This document shows positions 34,692 to 42,968 of a stretch of 64,000 nt of DNA, in pieces. The notes beneath the pieces are model-generated. The model saw only the letters and a list, made by a program, of their open reading frames with translations. It searched no databases and was not told where the DNA came from. The DNA lies in assembly GCA_036526135.1 (NCBI GenBank), contig DATCZA010000008.1, positions 1 to 64,000 on the forward strand, in the 5' to 3' direction. The DNA comes from UBA2965 sp036526135 (lineage in GTDB: Bacteria > Pseudomonadota > Gammaproteobacteria > Pseudomonadales > Azotimanducaceae). Both the position numbers and the translations under genes were made by a program. The first letter of the stretch is position 1, and each line of letters begins with the position of its first letter.

Positions 34692-35432
34692 CTAACCGTT
34701 AGCAGAGTGTTCCGGGCAATTCTGTTCCCGCCCGGGCGCGTCCTTCGCTCCCGCGGCGTCAGCGGATGATCGGGTTTCATTTCCCATGCGCGCCTTGAGC
34801 TGGGCGAGCTCTTCATCGAGGGTCTCGTCCACCTCGAGCTCGGCGATCTCATCGGCAAGGGTTTTTCGACCCATGTCGTAGGCCTCGATCTGACCCTCGA
34901 GATCGTCCATCTTACGCTCGTAGCTCTCGAATCGCTGAATCGCATCGTCGATGTTGTGGTCGTTCAGCTGACGGCGCACGCCCAGGCGCGTCTGCGCCGC
35001 CTTGCCGCGCATGATGATCGCGTTCTGCCGAGCTTTGGCGTCCTTGATCTTCGCCTGCAGCGCGGTGACGTCGTCGTTCAGCTTTGCCAGCGTGTCGTCG
35101 AGGATCTGCAGATCCTTTGTGATGGCCGCCGCCGCTTCCTGTGCCTTGTTGCGCTCTACGAGCGCGCCCTTGGCGAGGTCATCGCGGCCCTTCGCCACCG
35201 CTACCTCGGCCTTGCGCTCCCACTCGAGGGCATCCGCATCGAGGTACTCCTGACGGCGAGCCAGCTCCTTCTTGTCTGCGATTGCCCGGGCCGACGTGCT
35301 GCGCACCTCGACGAGCGCTTCCTCCATTTCCTGGATGATGAGCCGCACCATCTTCTCGGGATCTTCCGCCTTGTCGAGCAGGGCGTTGATGTTCGAATTG
35401 ATGATGTCGGACATGCGAGAAAAAATGCTCAT
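34692..35432 (-). CDS. pspA: Phage shock protein A
   Basis: I set the start at the ATG at 35432 (MSIFSRMSDIINSN), giving 246 residues, the family length. The ESCRT-III-like protein is almost all coiled-coil (residues 25-215), with the amphipathic N-terminal helix that binds stressed membrane. It inhibits PspF in the resting state and stabilises the inner membrane when released. A leader of about 70 nt lies downstream of the sigma-54 promoter. The C-terminal tail is Glu/Ala/Asp-rich and unrelated. Confidence 0.96.
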   Translation of the reverse strand: MSIFSRMSDIINSNINALLDKAEDPEKMVRLIIQEMEEALVEVRSTSARAIADKKELARRQEYLDADALEWERKAEVAVAKGRDDLAKGALVERNKAQEAAAAITKDLQILDDTLAKLNDDVTALQAKIKDAKARQNAIIMRGKAAQTRLGVRRQLNDHNIDDAIQRFESYERKMDDLEGQIEAYDMGRKTLADEIAELEVDETLDEELAQLKARMGNETRSSADAAGAKDAPGREQNCPEHSANG

Positions 35433-35510
35433 CTCAAATCTGCCTCTGTAGTTTCCTGTGCCGGCCCCGTCGACGTGCTGAATCTCGTGAAGCCGTTGCA
35501 CATACCTCTT

Positions 35511-35527
35511 CTCAAGTTCCGTGCCAA
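35511..35527 (-). promoter_or_regulatory. Sigma-54 promoter of the pspABC operon
   Basis: The minus strand reads TTGGCACGGAACTTGAG. TGGCACG-N4-TTG has exact -24/-12 spacing, but the -12 box is TTGA where the consensus is TTGC. It lies between divergent pspA and pspF, where PspF, a sigma-54 activator, is encoded; transcription would start about 70 nt before pspA. Confidence 0.75.
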
Positions 35528-35638
35528 AACCTTTCTTATACGTAACTATATGTTTTAATTGATATTATTTCTGACGCGAATGTCCCGGGCACTAGAAGGA
35601 CGTAGCAGAATCGGCTAAATATTGGCAAGATTCGCAGC

Positions 35639-36637
35639 ATGGCAGCAGAGCAAGATCGCCTCCTCGGGGAATCTCCGGCCTTTCTGCAGATCCTCGAGGA
35701 GGTTTCTCAGGCAGCGCCGCTGGAAAAACCCGTCCTGATCGTGGGAGAACGGGGCACGGGCAAGGAACTCATCGCCGCGCGGCTGCACTTTCTGTCCAAC
35801 CGTTGGGAGGGACAGTTTCTCAAGATGAACTGTGCGGCCATCAGCGACTCGCTGCTGGAAAGCGAACTTTTCGGTCACGAGGCCGGCGCGTTCACCGGAG
35901 CAACCCGCACCCATCACGGCCGGTTCGAGCGAGCCCACGGCGGCACCCTGTTTCTCGACGAGCTTGCCACCACCTCCGCCCTCGTTCAGGAAAAGCTGCT
36001 GCGCGTCATCGAGTACGGAGAGTTCGAACGGGTAGGCGGCACCAAGACGCTGCATTGCGACGTCCGGCTGGTCGCGGCCACCAACGAGGATCTGCCCACG
36101 CGCGCAGAGGAAGGCAAGTTCCGCTACGACCTCCTCGATCGGCTGGCGTTCGACGTCCTCACGCTTCCCCCCCTGCGGGAACGCGAGGAAGACATCCTGC
36201 TCCTTGCCAGGCACTTCGCAATCACGATGGCAACCGAGCTGGGCCGCGAGTACTTCGCGGGCTTTGGCAGCGCAGCGCGGGATGCCCTGATGACCCATCC
36301 ATGGCCCGGCAACGTCCGGGAGCTTAAGAACGTCGTGGAACGATGCGTATACCGCAGCCACCCCGACGAGGAGGTCGAAGAGGTCGTTTTCGATCCCTTC
36401 GACTCACCCTACCGGCCCGCGTCACAGCCCTCCCCGCCGCAGGGCTCAACGCCCGCAGGAAACTACGACCTGCCACTGGACCTAAAACAGACCGTGCGGG
36501 AGCTGGAGATCGACCTGATCAACCGCGCGCTGGAGAACAGCAAGCACAACCAGCGCAAGGCGGCCGACCTTCTCAAGCTCACGTATCACCAGCTTCGCGG
36601 CTATCTCAAGAAGTACGAGCTCCTCAAGTCCGACTGA
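35639..36637 (+). CDS. pspF: PspF, sigma-54-dependent activator of the psp operon
   Basis: The 332-residue enhancer-binding protein has no N-terminal sensor domain, as in PspF: Walker A VGERGTGKE, the sigma-54-contacting GAFTGA loop, Walker B GGTLFLDEL, and sensor/Arg-finger FRYDLLDRLAF. A Pro-rich linker (about residues 258-275) leads to a Fis-type helix-turn-helix (NQRKAADLLKLTYHQLRGYLK). PspA binds and inhibits the AAA+ domain. It is divergent from pspA with about 206 bp between them. A rho-independent terminator follows directly. Confidence 0.96.
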   Translation: MAAEQDRLLGESPAFLQILEEVSQAAPLEKPVLIVGERGTGKELIAARLHFLSNRWEGQFLKMNCAAISDSLLESELFGHEAGAFTGATRTHHGRFERAHGGTLFLDELATTSALVQEKLLRVIEYGEFERVGGTKTLHCDVRLVAATNEDLPTRAEEGKFRYDLLDRLAFDVLTLPPLREREEDILLLARHFAITMATELGREYFAGFGSAARDALMTHPWPGNVRELKNVVERCVYRSHPDEEVEEVVFDPFDSPYRPASQPSPPQGSTPAGNYDLPLDLKQTVRELEIDLINRALENSKHNQRKAADLLKLTYHQLRGYLKKYELLKSD

Positions 36638-36664
36638 CTGATCGCGCGGCGCGGGTCAGTTTTT
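36637..36664 (+). terminator. Rho-independent terminator after pspF
   Basis: The stretch reads ACTGA-T-CGCG-CGG-CGCG-GG-TCAGT followed by TTTT, a GC-rich stem with a small bulge and a T-run. It begins at the last base of the pspF stop codon. The 3' end of the convergent photolyase gene lies inside it. Confidence 0.55.
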
Positions 36665-38050
36665 GAAAAGCGCGAGAGCCCGCGCGCGTGCCGCGCGATG
36701 CTCGACGATGGGATCCGGGTAGCCGAGGTCGGCGTCAAAGCGTTTTGGCTCGAAAAGCCACTTGTCCGGCACGTCGGCCAGCACCGGCAGCATCCGCCGG
36801 GTGAAGGCGCCATCAGCATCGAACCGCTGGCCCTGGGTCGTAGGGTTGAGAATCCGGAAATACGGAGCGGCATCCGTGCCCGTGGACGCACTCCACTGCC
36901 ACCCGCCGTTGTTGGAGGCGAAGTCGCCGTCGACCAGCTTTTCCATGAAGTACCGTTCACCGAGTCGCCAGTCCAGCAGCAGGTGCTTGGTGAGAAACAT
37001 CGCGGTCACCATCCGCAACCGGTTGTGCATCCAGCCGGTTTCGTTGAGCTGGCGCATGGCAGCGTCTACGAGCGGATAGCCGGTCTCGCCGGCTTTCCAG
37101 GCCTCATAATCCTCCGGGGCATCCCGCCATTCGAGAGCGTCGAGCTCGCGCCGAAACGACTTCCCTTGGGAGACATGGGGAAACAGCGCGACGATGTGGC
37201 GATAGAACTCTCGCCAGATGAGCTCGGTGATCCACTTGGATATCCCCTCGGACCTACCGTCGAGACGCCCCCCGTTGGCTTCGACAGCGGCGTGCAGACA
37301 CTGGTTGACCGATATCGCCCCGATGGCGAGATAGGGGGACAGGCGGCTCGTGGCATCGAGCGCCGGGGAATCACGGGTATCTCCGTAGTCGAGCACCGGC
37401 CCGGAGAGAAAGCGCTTCAGCGCCTTCTGAGCCGCCGCTTCCCCGGCCGGCCACAGGTCTTCACCCAACCCGGCGCCAACGCCGTCCAGGGTTACCGGAA
37501 CGGGATCGCCGGCGCCTTTGCCCGGGCGCCGGCGGGGCGCATCCATCGGCGTCAGCTGGGCCCGGTCCACACGTTCCAGCCAGCGGCGCCGGAAGGGGCT
37601 GAACACCGTGTAGGGGGAACCGCTGTTTGTCAGCACCGTTCCTGGAGACAGCGTGCAATCGGCCACGTGGCGACCAACGACGATGCCGGCGGCCGCGCAC
37701 GCGTCGGCGACCTCCGCGTCCCGTCTGCGCTCGTCCAGCGGATACTCGTCATTGAACTCCAGGTGGGTGGCGCCCTCTTGCCGCGCGAAGTCGACAAGCG
37801 CCTCCGGCAGGTCGGCAAAGCGGGGCCGTTCGATGATTTTGAGCGAAACGCCGATAGACGCCAGGTCATGCGAGAGCACGCCGAGGGACCGCAGCAGGAA
37901 GGCAATGCGCATCGGGCCCACATCGTGCGCCCGCAGCTGGGCGGGACAGAGACAGGTAACGGCCGTGACCTCCCCCCGCGCGCACGCCTCCACCAGCGCC
38001 GGGTTGTCCGTGACGCGAAGATCATTGCGAAACCAGACGATCGAGCGCAT
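36656..38050 (-). CDS. phr: Deoxyribodipyrimidine photolyase (class I type)
   Basis: The ATG at 38050 (MRSIVWFRNDLRVTDNP) gives 464 residues and overlaps the preceding gene in an ATGA. It reverses cyclobutane pyrimidine dimers using blue light, with FAD and an antenna chromophore. The N-terminal photolyase domain and the C-terminal FAD-binding domain (SRLSPYLAIGAIS, WITELIWREFYRHI, TGYPLVDAAMRQL, WMHNRLRMVTAMFLTKHLL, DGDFASNNGGWQW) are present. It is probably co-transcribed with the flavin split-barrel gene upstream. Confidence 0.96.
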   Translation of the reverse strand: MRSIVWFRNDLRVTDNPALVEACARGEVTAVTCLCPAQLRAHDVGPMRIAFLLRSLGVLSHDLASIGVSLKIIERPRFADLPEALVDFARQEGATHLEFNDEYPLDERRRDAEVADACAAAGIVVGRHVADCTLSPGTVLTNSGSPYTVFSPFRRRWLERVDRAQLTPMDAPRRRPGKGAGDPVPVTLDGVGAGLGEDLWPAGEAAAQKALKRFLSGPVLDYGDTRDSPALDATSRLSPYLAIGAISVNQCLHAAVEANGGRLDGRSEGISKWITELIWREFYRHIVALFPHVSQGKSFRRELDALEWRDAPEDYEAWKAGETGYPLVDAAMRQLNETGWMHNRLRMVTAMFLTKHLLLDWRLGERYFMEKLVDGDFASNNGGWQWSASTGTDAAPYFRILNPTTQGQRFDADGAFTRRMLPVLADVPDKWLFEPKRFDADLGYPDPIVEHRAARARALALFKN

Positions 38051-38541
38051 CAAAGTTCGGCCGTGGCGTCCCGGTCGGCGATCCGTTCCAGCCCGCTCAT
38101 TCGTCTGCTGAAGTCCCAGCTCGTCAGCCATTCAATGTGAAACCGGATCAGCGCTTCCCCGTCGACTCTCGACAGCAGCCATTCCGCCAGCGGGTTGTCC
38201 GTGCCGTCGAGATATCTCAGCAGAAGATCCTCGAGGACGTCGGGGCCGCTAGCCGGGTGACACTCCGCCAACGCCCGACCGCGGACTCCTTTATAGGGGA
38301 TCTCGTTCGTGGATACGTCGAAGGCCACCTCCGGATGGCTCTCGAGCGACTTGACCAGGGCCGACGACAGGGGGCTGCAGGACCAGAACGAACCCTCCCG
38401 ATATCGGAACCACAACGGCGCGATCAGCGGCCCGCCGGGCGCTTGGAAGCCAATGCGCAGAGGCACGCGAGTAGATTCGAAAAATCGCTCCACCTCGCGC
38501 CCTCGCCAGGCCCCATAGTGTTTCTCAGGCTGAAAATTCAA
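38050..38541 (-). CDS. Pyridoxamine 5'-phosphate oxidase-like flavin split-barrel protein
   Basis: The 163-residue protein has a PNPOx-type split-barrel pattern: VPLRIGFQAPGGPLIAPLWFRYREGSFWS, then HPEVAFDVSTNEIPYKGVRGRALAE. It probably binds FMN or F420-like cofactor. Its stop overlaps the photolyase ATG, so both are made from one mRNA; an involvement in flavin supply or DNA repair is only a guess. Confidence 0.75.
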   Translation of the reverse strand: MNFQPEKHYGAWRGREVERFFESTRVPLRIGFQAPGGPLIAPLWFRYREGSFWSCSPLSSALVKSLESHPEVAFDVSTNEIPYKGVRGRALAECHPASGPDVLEDLLLRYLDGTDNPLAEWLLSRVDGEALIRFHIEWLTSWDFSRRMSGLERIADRDATAEL

Positions 38542-38604
38542 TAACCCACCCTCCGTAGCAAGAACCCGATGTTATCTAGATTCCGATAAAAAAGCCGTGA
38601 AAGT

Positions 38605-38660
38605 GCGCGGCCGGCGAGGCGCGGCCGGCGAGGCGCGGCCGGCAAGGCGCGGCCGGCGGC
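38605..38660. repeat. Four tandem copies of a 14-bp GC-rich unit
   Basis: Units at 38605-38618, 38619-38632, 38633-38646 and 38647-38660 read GCGCGGCCGGCGAG twice, then GCGCGGCCGGCAAG, then GCGCGGCCGGCGGC. The array is intergenic, in the gap between the divergent flavin-binding gene and a small hypothetical gene. Confidence 0.9.
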
Positions 38661-38739
38661 ATCCGGCAAGCGCAGAGCGGCCACGGCCCTCACCGAGGTT
38701 TTGACGTCAATTTCACCCCGCCACCGCCAGCATCGCACC

Positions 38740-39033
38740 ATGGAAATCGTGAACCATGCCCGTGAGCAACTCGGGCCGCTGACGCGGCAACTGCTCGACG
38801 CCATCGACACCGAGTCGCACCCCATGGAAGCCTCGTTTTTCGCTGGCCTGAACGTCCGGCTTCAGCACATGAACGACGAGGGTGATCTGGCTGAGCTCTT
38901 TTTCGAGCTTTCCAGCACGGCGTTTCGCGGTTTCGCCTTCTCCGACCACCAGGCCGCCCTGATAGACCGGCTGCTGCGCGCCGCCGAAGAGATCGCCTTC
39001 GCCCTCAGCGCACCGGACGACAACGCTCACTAG
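38740..39033 (+). CDS. Small hypothetical protein
   Basis: The ATG at 38740 gives a 97-residue, acidic, helical cytosolic protein (MEIVNHAREQLGPL...). A TTG at 38701 would add 13 residues. No strong ribosome site is seen and I do not recognise a family. It precedes the ABC exporter genes by 54 bp on the same strand. Confidence 0.5.
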   Translation: MEIVNHAREQLGPLTRQLLDAIDTESHPMEASFFAGLNVRLQHMNDEGDLAELFFELSSTAFRGFAFSDHQAALIDRLLRAAEEIAFALSAPDDNAH

Positions 39034-39086
39034 AGCGCCGGGCCGCAATTTCGCCTGCTACCGTTCAGTGGCATGATGCCCACATC

Positions 39087-40046
39087 GTGCCCACCGCCAC
39101 CGAACAGACCACGCCTCCCCTTCTGCAGCTGGACGGTGTACGCGTCGACTTGGACGGACGCAGCGTGCTGAACGACGTTTCGATGAGCGTGGCAGGCGGC
39201 GAGGTCGTGGTGCTGCTGGGGCCAAACGGCGCGGGCAAGACCACCCTCCTCTCCCTGGCCTGTGGCCGCCGCGCTCCGGATGCCGGCCGGGTTCGGCTGG
39301 CGGGCCACGACCCGCGAACCGAAAGTTCGGTGCGCCGGCAGCTCGGGTTCGTGCCCCAGCACGTCGCGCTGTACCAGCACCTGTCCGTAGTGGAAAACCT
39401 CAGCGTTCTAGGCCGGATGATGGGGGTGGCGCGCGGCGACCTGGCGGGCCGGGTCGCCGAAGCCCTCGACTGGAGCGGGCTTGCCGATCGCGCAAGGGAC
39501 AGGGTCGGAACCCTGTCGGGCGGGATGCGTCGGCGGCTGAACATCGTCGCCAGCCTGCTCCACGAGCCGGCTCTGCTGCTTCTCGACGAGCCCACCGTGG
39601 GCGTGGATGTTGCCGCCCGGGAGCGCGTGCACGAACTGCTGCGCCGGCAGAGATCCCAGGGCCTGGGAATTCTGCTGACCACTCACGATCTTCCCCAGGC
39701 GACCGAGCTCGCCGACCGCGTCGTCATGCTGGTCGATGGATCCGTTCGTCTGTCCGGCGTGCCGGGAAAGCTGATCCAAGACACCTTCGCCGACAAACGC
39801 GAGCTGACGGTCACCCTGGCGCAACCGGCAACGGACCCCCAGTCCCGGACGCTGCGCGACGCGGGCCTGACCCCAGGCCGCGGTGGGCTCACCTGGTACG
39901 GTGCTGCAGATAACGAACACGCCGATGCCCGCCGTTGGGACGACCGACTGCAGGAGATGGCGCTCGCTATTGCGGAGATCCGCGTTCGCGCCCCGACTCT
40001 AGAGGGCGTCTATCTGCGCCTGACGGGCGAGGAGCTCGACCTGTGA
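39087..40046 (+). CDS. ABC transporter ATP-binding protein (ABC-2 exporter type)
   Basis: The 319-residue protein has Walker A GPNGAGKTT, signature LSGGM, Walker B LLLLDEPT and the H-loop TTHDLPQ. The C-terminal extension of about 90 residues is common in NatA/CcmA-type exporters. It starts at a GTG. It overlaps the permease gene by four bases, so the two form an exporter of unknown substrate. Confidence 0.93.
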   Translation: MPTATEQTTPPLLQLDGVRVDLDGRSVLNDVSMSVAGGEVVVLLGPNGAGKTTLLSLACGRRAPDAGRVRLAGHDPRTESSVRRQLGFVPQHVALYQHLSVVENLSVLGRMMGVARGDLAGRVAEALDWSGLADRARDRVGTLSGGMRRRLNIVASLLHEPALLLLDEPTVGVDVAARERVHELLRRQRSQGLGILLTTHDLPQATELADRVVMLVDGSVRLSGVPGKLIQDTFADKRELTVTLAQPATDPQSRTLRDAGLTPGRGGLTWYGAADNEHADARRWDDRLQEMALAIAEIRVRAPTLEGVYLRLTGEELDL

Positions 40047-41275
40047 GCATGGCGATCTTTCATGCCATGGTGTTGGGCCTTCTGCGTGACCGAGGGGCCC
40101 TGCTGATGAGTTTTTTCCTGCCCGCGGTTTTTTTTGTGATCATGGCCGAGATCTTCACGACCACGTCCGGGGAGAGCCTGCAGCTCAACGTCGTCGTAAA
40201 GGACGAGCTGGACGATGAAGTGTCCGGCAGGCTTCTCTCCGCCCTGCAAGCAACCCCCACACTGACTCTGACCAGCGACCCTGACCTCGACCGGGACGCG
40301 GTCAGAGCCCTCGTGAAGTCCGGCGCGTACGACATCGGCCTGATCGTCCGTGCCGATGGAGAGCCGCTGGACTCCGCCGGCGGGTTCGGAGCGGCGCCGC
40401 TTCTGATCGTCAGCGATCCGGCCCGTGGCGTGGCCATCCCCATGCTGGCGGGTCAGATCAGGCGCGCCTATTTCTCGGCTCTGCCCGACGTGGCCATGGG
40501 CAACGTCATCGGGGAGCTGGAAAACCAGTTCCTGACACTCACTGAAGCCCAGCACGAGGCGGTAGCAGAGGGTCTGCTGGAAATGCGTTCGGAGGCCGAG
40601 GCCGGCCGAGAGGTGGGCTGGTCCTTCGAAGACCTGCTGGAACAGGAGAGCGTTGCCGGCGGGGAATCCGTTAACCTCGTCGCCTATTCCGCCGGCGCGG
40701 TGGCGTTCCTCTTCCTGCTCTTCGCATCCGTCCATGGGGCTGTTTCGCTGCTCGAGGAGCGCGAGGCCGGTATCCTCGATCGCGTGCTCGCGGGTCCAGG
40801 CGGCATCAGCATCATGGTGAACGGCAAGCTGATTTACCTCGTCGTCCAGGGGATCGTACAGGTGGGCGTAATCTTCATGGCGGCCTGGCTGATCTACGAC
40901 GTCGATGTGCCCGCGAACCTGATCGAGTGGCTGGTCGTCACGTTGGCGGCCTCCCTGGCGGCCGCGGGCTTAGCCATGCTGCTCGCAACTGCCTGCACCA
41001 CCCGCCGTCAGGCTCAGACAGTGGCGAACACCGTCATCCTGGTCATTTCCGCCCTGGGTGGGAGCATGGTGCCCCGCTTCTTCATGCCTGAAGCGCTGCG
41101 TGACCTCGGCTGGCTCACCCCCAATACCTGGGCGCTGGAAGCCTACAGCGGCATTTTCTGGCGTCAGGAACCGCTGACACACCTCGCGCTGCCCATCGGC
41201 CTTCTGGCGGGAATCGGAGTCCTCGGTTGGCAGGCCGCGCTCTTTCTCGCCCGGCGTCGCGCCTACGGCCCCTAG
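40043..41275 (+). CDS. ABC-2 type transporter permease
   Basis: I chose the GTG at 40043, 8 nt after GGAG and overlapping the ATPase stop; an ATG at 40049 has poorer spacing. The 410-residue protein has one membrane helix near residues 8-34 and a large periplasmic domain to about 210. About five membrane helices follow in 215-400, the ABC-2/YhgE topology. It exports an unidentified substrate with the preceding ATPase. Confidence 0.93.
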   Translation: MSMAIFHAMVLGLLRDRGALLMSFFLPAVFFVIMAEIFTTTSGESLQLNVVVKDELDDEVSGRLLSALQATPTLTLTSDPDLDRDAVRALVKSGAYDIGLIVRADGEPLDSAGGFGAAPLLIVSDPARGVAIPMLAGQIRRAYFSALPDVAMGNVIGELENQFLTLTEAQHEAVAEGLLEMRSEAEAGREVGWSFEDLLEQESVAGGESVNLVAYSAGAVAFLFLLFASVHGAVSLLEEREAGILDRVLAGPGGISIMVNGKLIYLVVQGIVQVGVIFMAAWLIYDVDVPANLIEWLVVTLAASLAAAGLAMLLATACTTRRQAQTVANTVILVISALGGSMVPRFFMPEALRDLGWLTPNTWALEAYSGIFWRQEPLTHLALPIGLLAGIGVLGWQAALFLARRRAYGP

Positions 41276-41790
41276 GGCACGGCCTGCTCCGCGCCTCCGT
41301 CCAACGCGTCCTGCACGCGCGTGGCGAACTCGGCGAAGCCGGATGCGCTGAACATGCCTGCTTCCCGGGCGATGAGCTGTCCGTTTCCGGCGAACAGGAG
41401 CAGATTGGGGACGCTGGTATCCAGCCCGTGGGTGCCGGCCCAGCGGCCCTCGAGATCGATGAGAACCGAAAGGTCAGGCGGCAAACGTTTTGCGAGCTTG
41501 CCCGCCACCTGCTCGTGAGTGGCGGACGACGTGGGTGGCAAATCGGCGACGCGCAGCACCGGCAGGTCGCCAAACTGCTCCCGCAGGGCCCGCTCCCAGG
41601 GCTTGATGCGGCGCAATCGCTTGGCCGAAACGACGATGACCACCTGAACGGAGCCGGCGTTCTCTGCCAGCGATCCCGGAACGCCGAACTGATCGAGCAG
41701 CACCGCGGTCTCGGCCCGGAGTTCCAGCGGGTCGAGGGCCGCGATCACCAGCGCGACGAGTAGCAGCACGTACCCAAAACGGTTGGACAA
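41272..41790 (-). CDS. Exported thioredoxin-fold-like protein
   Basis: The 172-residue protein has an N-terminal signal (YVLLLVALVIAALDPLELRAE), then a chain with thioredoxin-like secondary structure (SVQVVIVVSAKRLRR, LSVLIDLEGRWAGTHGL, VPNLLLFAGNGQLIAREAG). The Cys pair of true thioredoxins is absent. It converges on the ABC permease, overlapping it by 4 bp. Function unknown. Confidence 0.6.
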   Translation of the reverse strand: MSNRFGYVLLLVALVIAALDPLELRAETAVLLDQFGVPGSLAENAGSVQVVIVVSAKRLRRIKPWERALREQFGDLPVLRVADLPPTSSATHEQVAGKLAKRLPPDLSVLIDLEGRWAGTHGLDTSVPNLLLFAGNGQLIAREAGMFSASGFAEFATRVQDALDGGAEQAVP

Positions 41791-41873
41791 ACCGGCCAGA
41801 ATCCAGGATCTTCGTCATCGTCAGTTTAGCCTTTCGCCATGAGCGAACCTAACGCGAATCCACGGGGGAACAT

Positions 41874-42968
41874 TTGCGGGCACCGGCCGTAGAGCTTTCT
41901 GTCGTCGTGCCGACCTTCAATGAAGCCGACAATGTCGGCATGGTGGTCGAACGGCTCGACGCCTGCCTGGGAGATCATCGCTGGGAGGTGATCTTCGTGG
42001 ACGACGACTCACCGGACGAAACGGCGGGTGAGGTCCGGCGGCTGGCTCAGAGCGATGGACGCGTCCGCTGCGTGCAGCGGCTGGACCGACGGGGTCTCTC
42101 CTCCGCGTGCATCGAGGGCATGCTCGCCAGCAGCGCGCCGTACATCGCGGTAATGGACGGCGATCTGCAGCACGACGAGAGCCTGCTGCCGGGAATGCTG
42201 AACGCCCTAAAAGCAGACGATCTCGACATCGTGGTGGGCAGCAGGTACGTCAGCGGAGGTGACGCCGAGGCCTTCACCCGCGACAGGGCCCGCAAGAGCC
42301 GGGTCGCAACGCGGCTGAGCCGGATGGTCGTTCCAGACGAGCTGCGAGATCCCATGAGCGGCTTCTTCATGATCCGGCGCGAAGCCTTTGAAGCGAGCAT
42401 GCGCCAGCTCTCCGGCATCGGGTTCAAGATCATGATGGACCTGTTTGCGTCGTCACCCGGGCCCATGCGCTTTCGCGAGTTCCCCTACAGCTTTCGCACC
42501 CGAAGCCAGGGTGAAAGCAAGCTGGACAACCAGGCGTTGTGGGACTACGGGATGCTGCTGCTGGACAAGCTGTTCGGACGCTACGTTCCGGTGCGCTTCG
42601 TCTCCTTCATGCTGGTCGGCGGCTTTGGCGTGCTGGTGCACATGGCCGTGCTGTTCGTTCTGTACCAGTCCCTGTCGTTGAGCTTTCTCGTCAGCCAGAC
42701 GTCCGCTTCGCTGGTCGCCATGACCGCCAACTTTTTCATGAACAACGTGATCACCTATCGCGACCAGCGCCTCAGAGGCTGGGAATGGCTGGGGGGCTGG
42801 TTTTCCTTCGTGCTCGCCTGCAGCGTTGGCGCCCTGGCCAACGTGGGCATCGCGACCTATCTGCTCGATCGTGGGACTCCCTGGTCACTCGCCGGCTTCA
42901 CGGGGATTCTGGTGGGCGCTGTCTGGAACTACGCCATCACGCAGATCTATACCTGGCGCGCTCGGTGA
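41874..42968 (+). CDS. GT2 glycosyltransferase fused to GtrA-like membrane domain
   Basis: The start is a TTG at 41874 preceded by GGGGGA at 4 nt; the only nearby ATG (41839) is in another frame. The N-terminal GT2 domain (about 1-235) has VVPTFNEADNV, VDDDSPDET and MDGDLQHDE (DxD), the pattern of dolichol-phosphate/polyprenyl-phosphate mannosyl- or glucosyltransferases. A GtrA-like domain with four membrane helices follows (240-360). It makes a polyprenyl-linked sugar donor. The next gene, a GT39-type transferase, overlaps its stop and is the likely user. Confidence 0.92.
   Translation: MRAPAVELSVVVPTFNEADNVGMVVERLDACLGDHRWEVIFVDDDSPDETAGEVRRLAQSDGRVRCVQRLDRRGLSSACIEGMLASSAPYIAVMDGDLQHDESLLPGMLNALKADDLDIVVGSRYVSGGDAEAFTRDRARKSRVATRLSRMVVPDELRDPMSGFFMIRREAFEASMRQLSGIGFKIMMDLFASSPGPMRFREFPYSFRTRSQGESKLDNQALWDYGMLLLDKLFGRYVPVRFVSFMLVGGFGVLVHMAVLFVLYQSLSLSFLVSQTSASLVAMTANFFMNNVITYRDQRLRGWEWLGGWFSFVLACSVGALANVGIATYLLDRGTPWSLAGFTGILVGAVWNYAITQIYTWRAR

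Noticed and set aside
38538..38825. 95-codon minus-strand frame over the tandem repeat
   Set aside because: It spans the 14-bp array, has no ribosome site or recognisable domain, and conflicts with the plus-strand gene at 38740.
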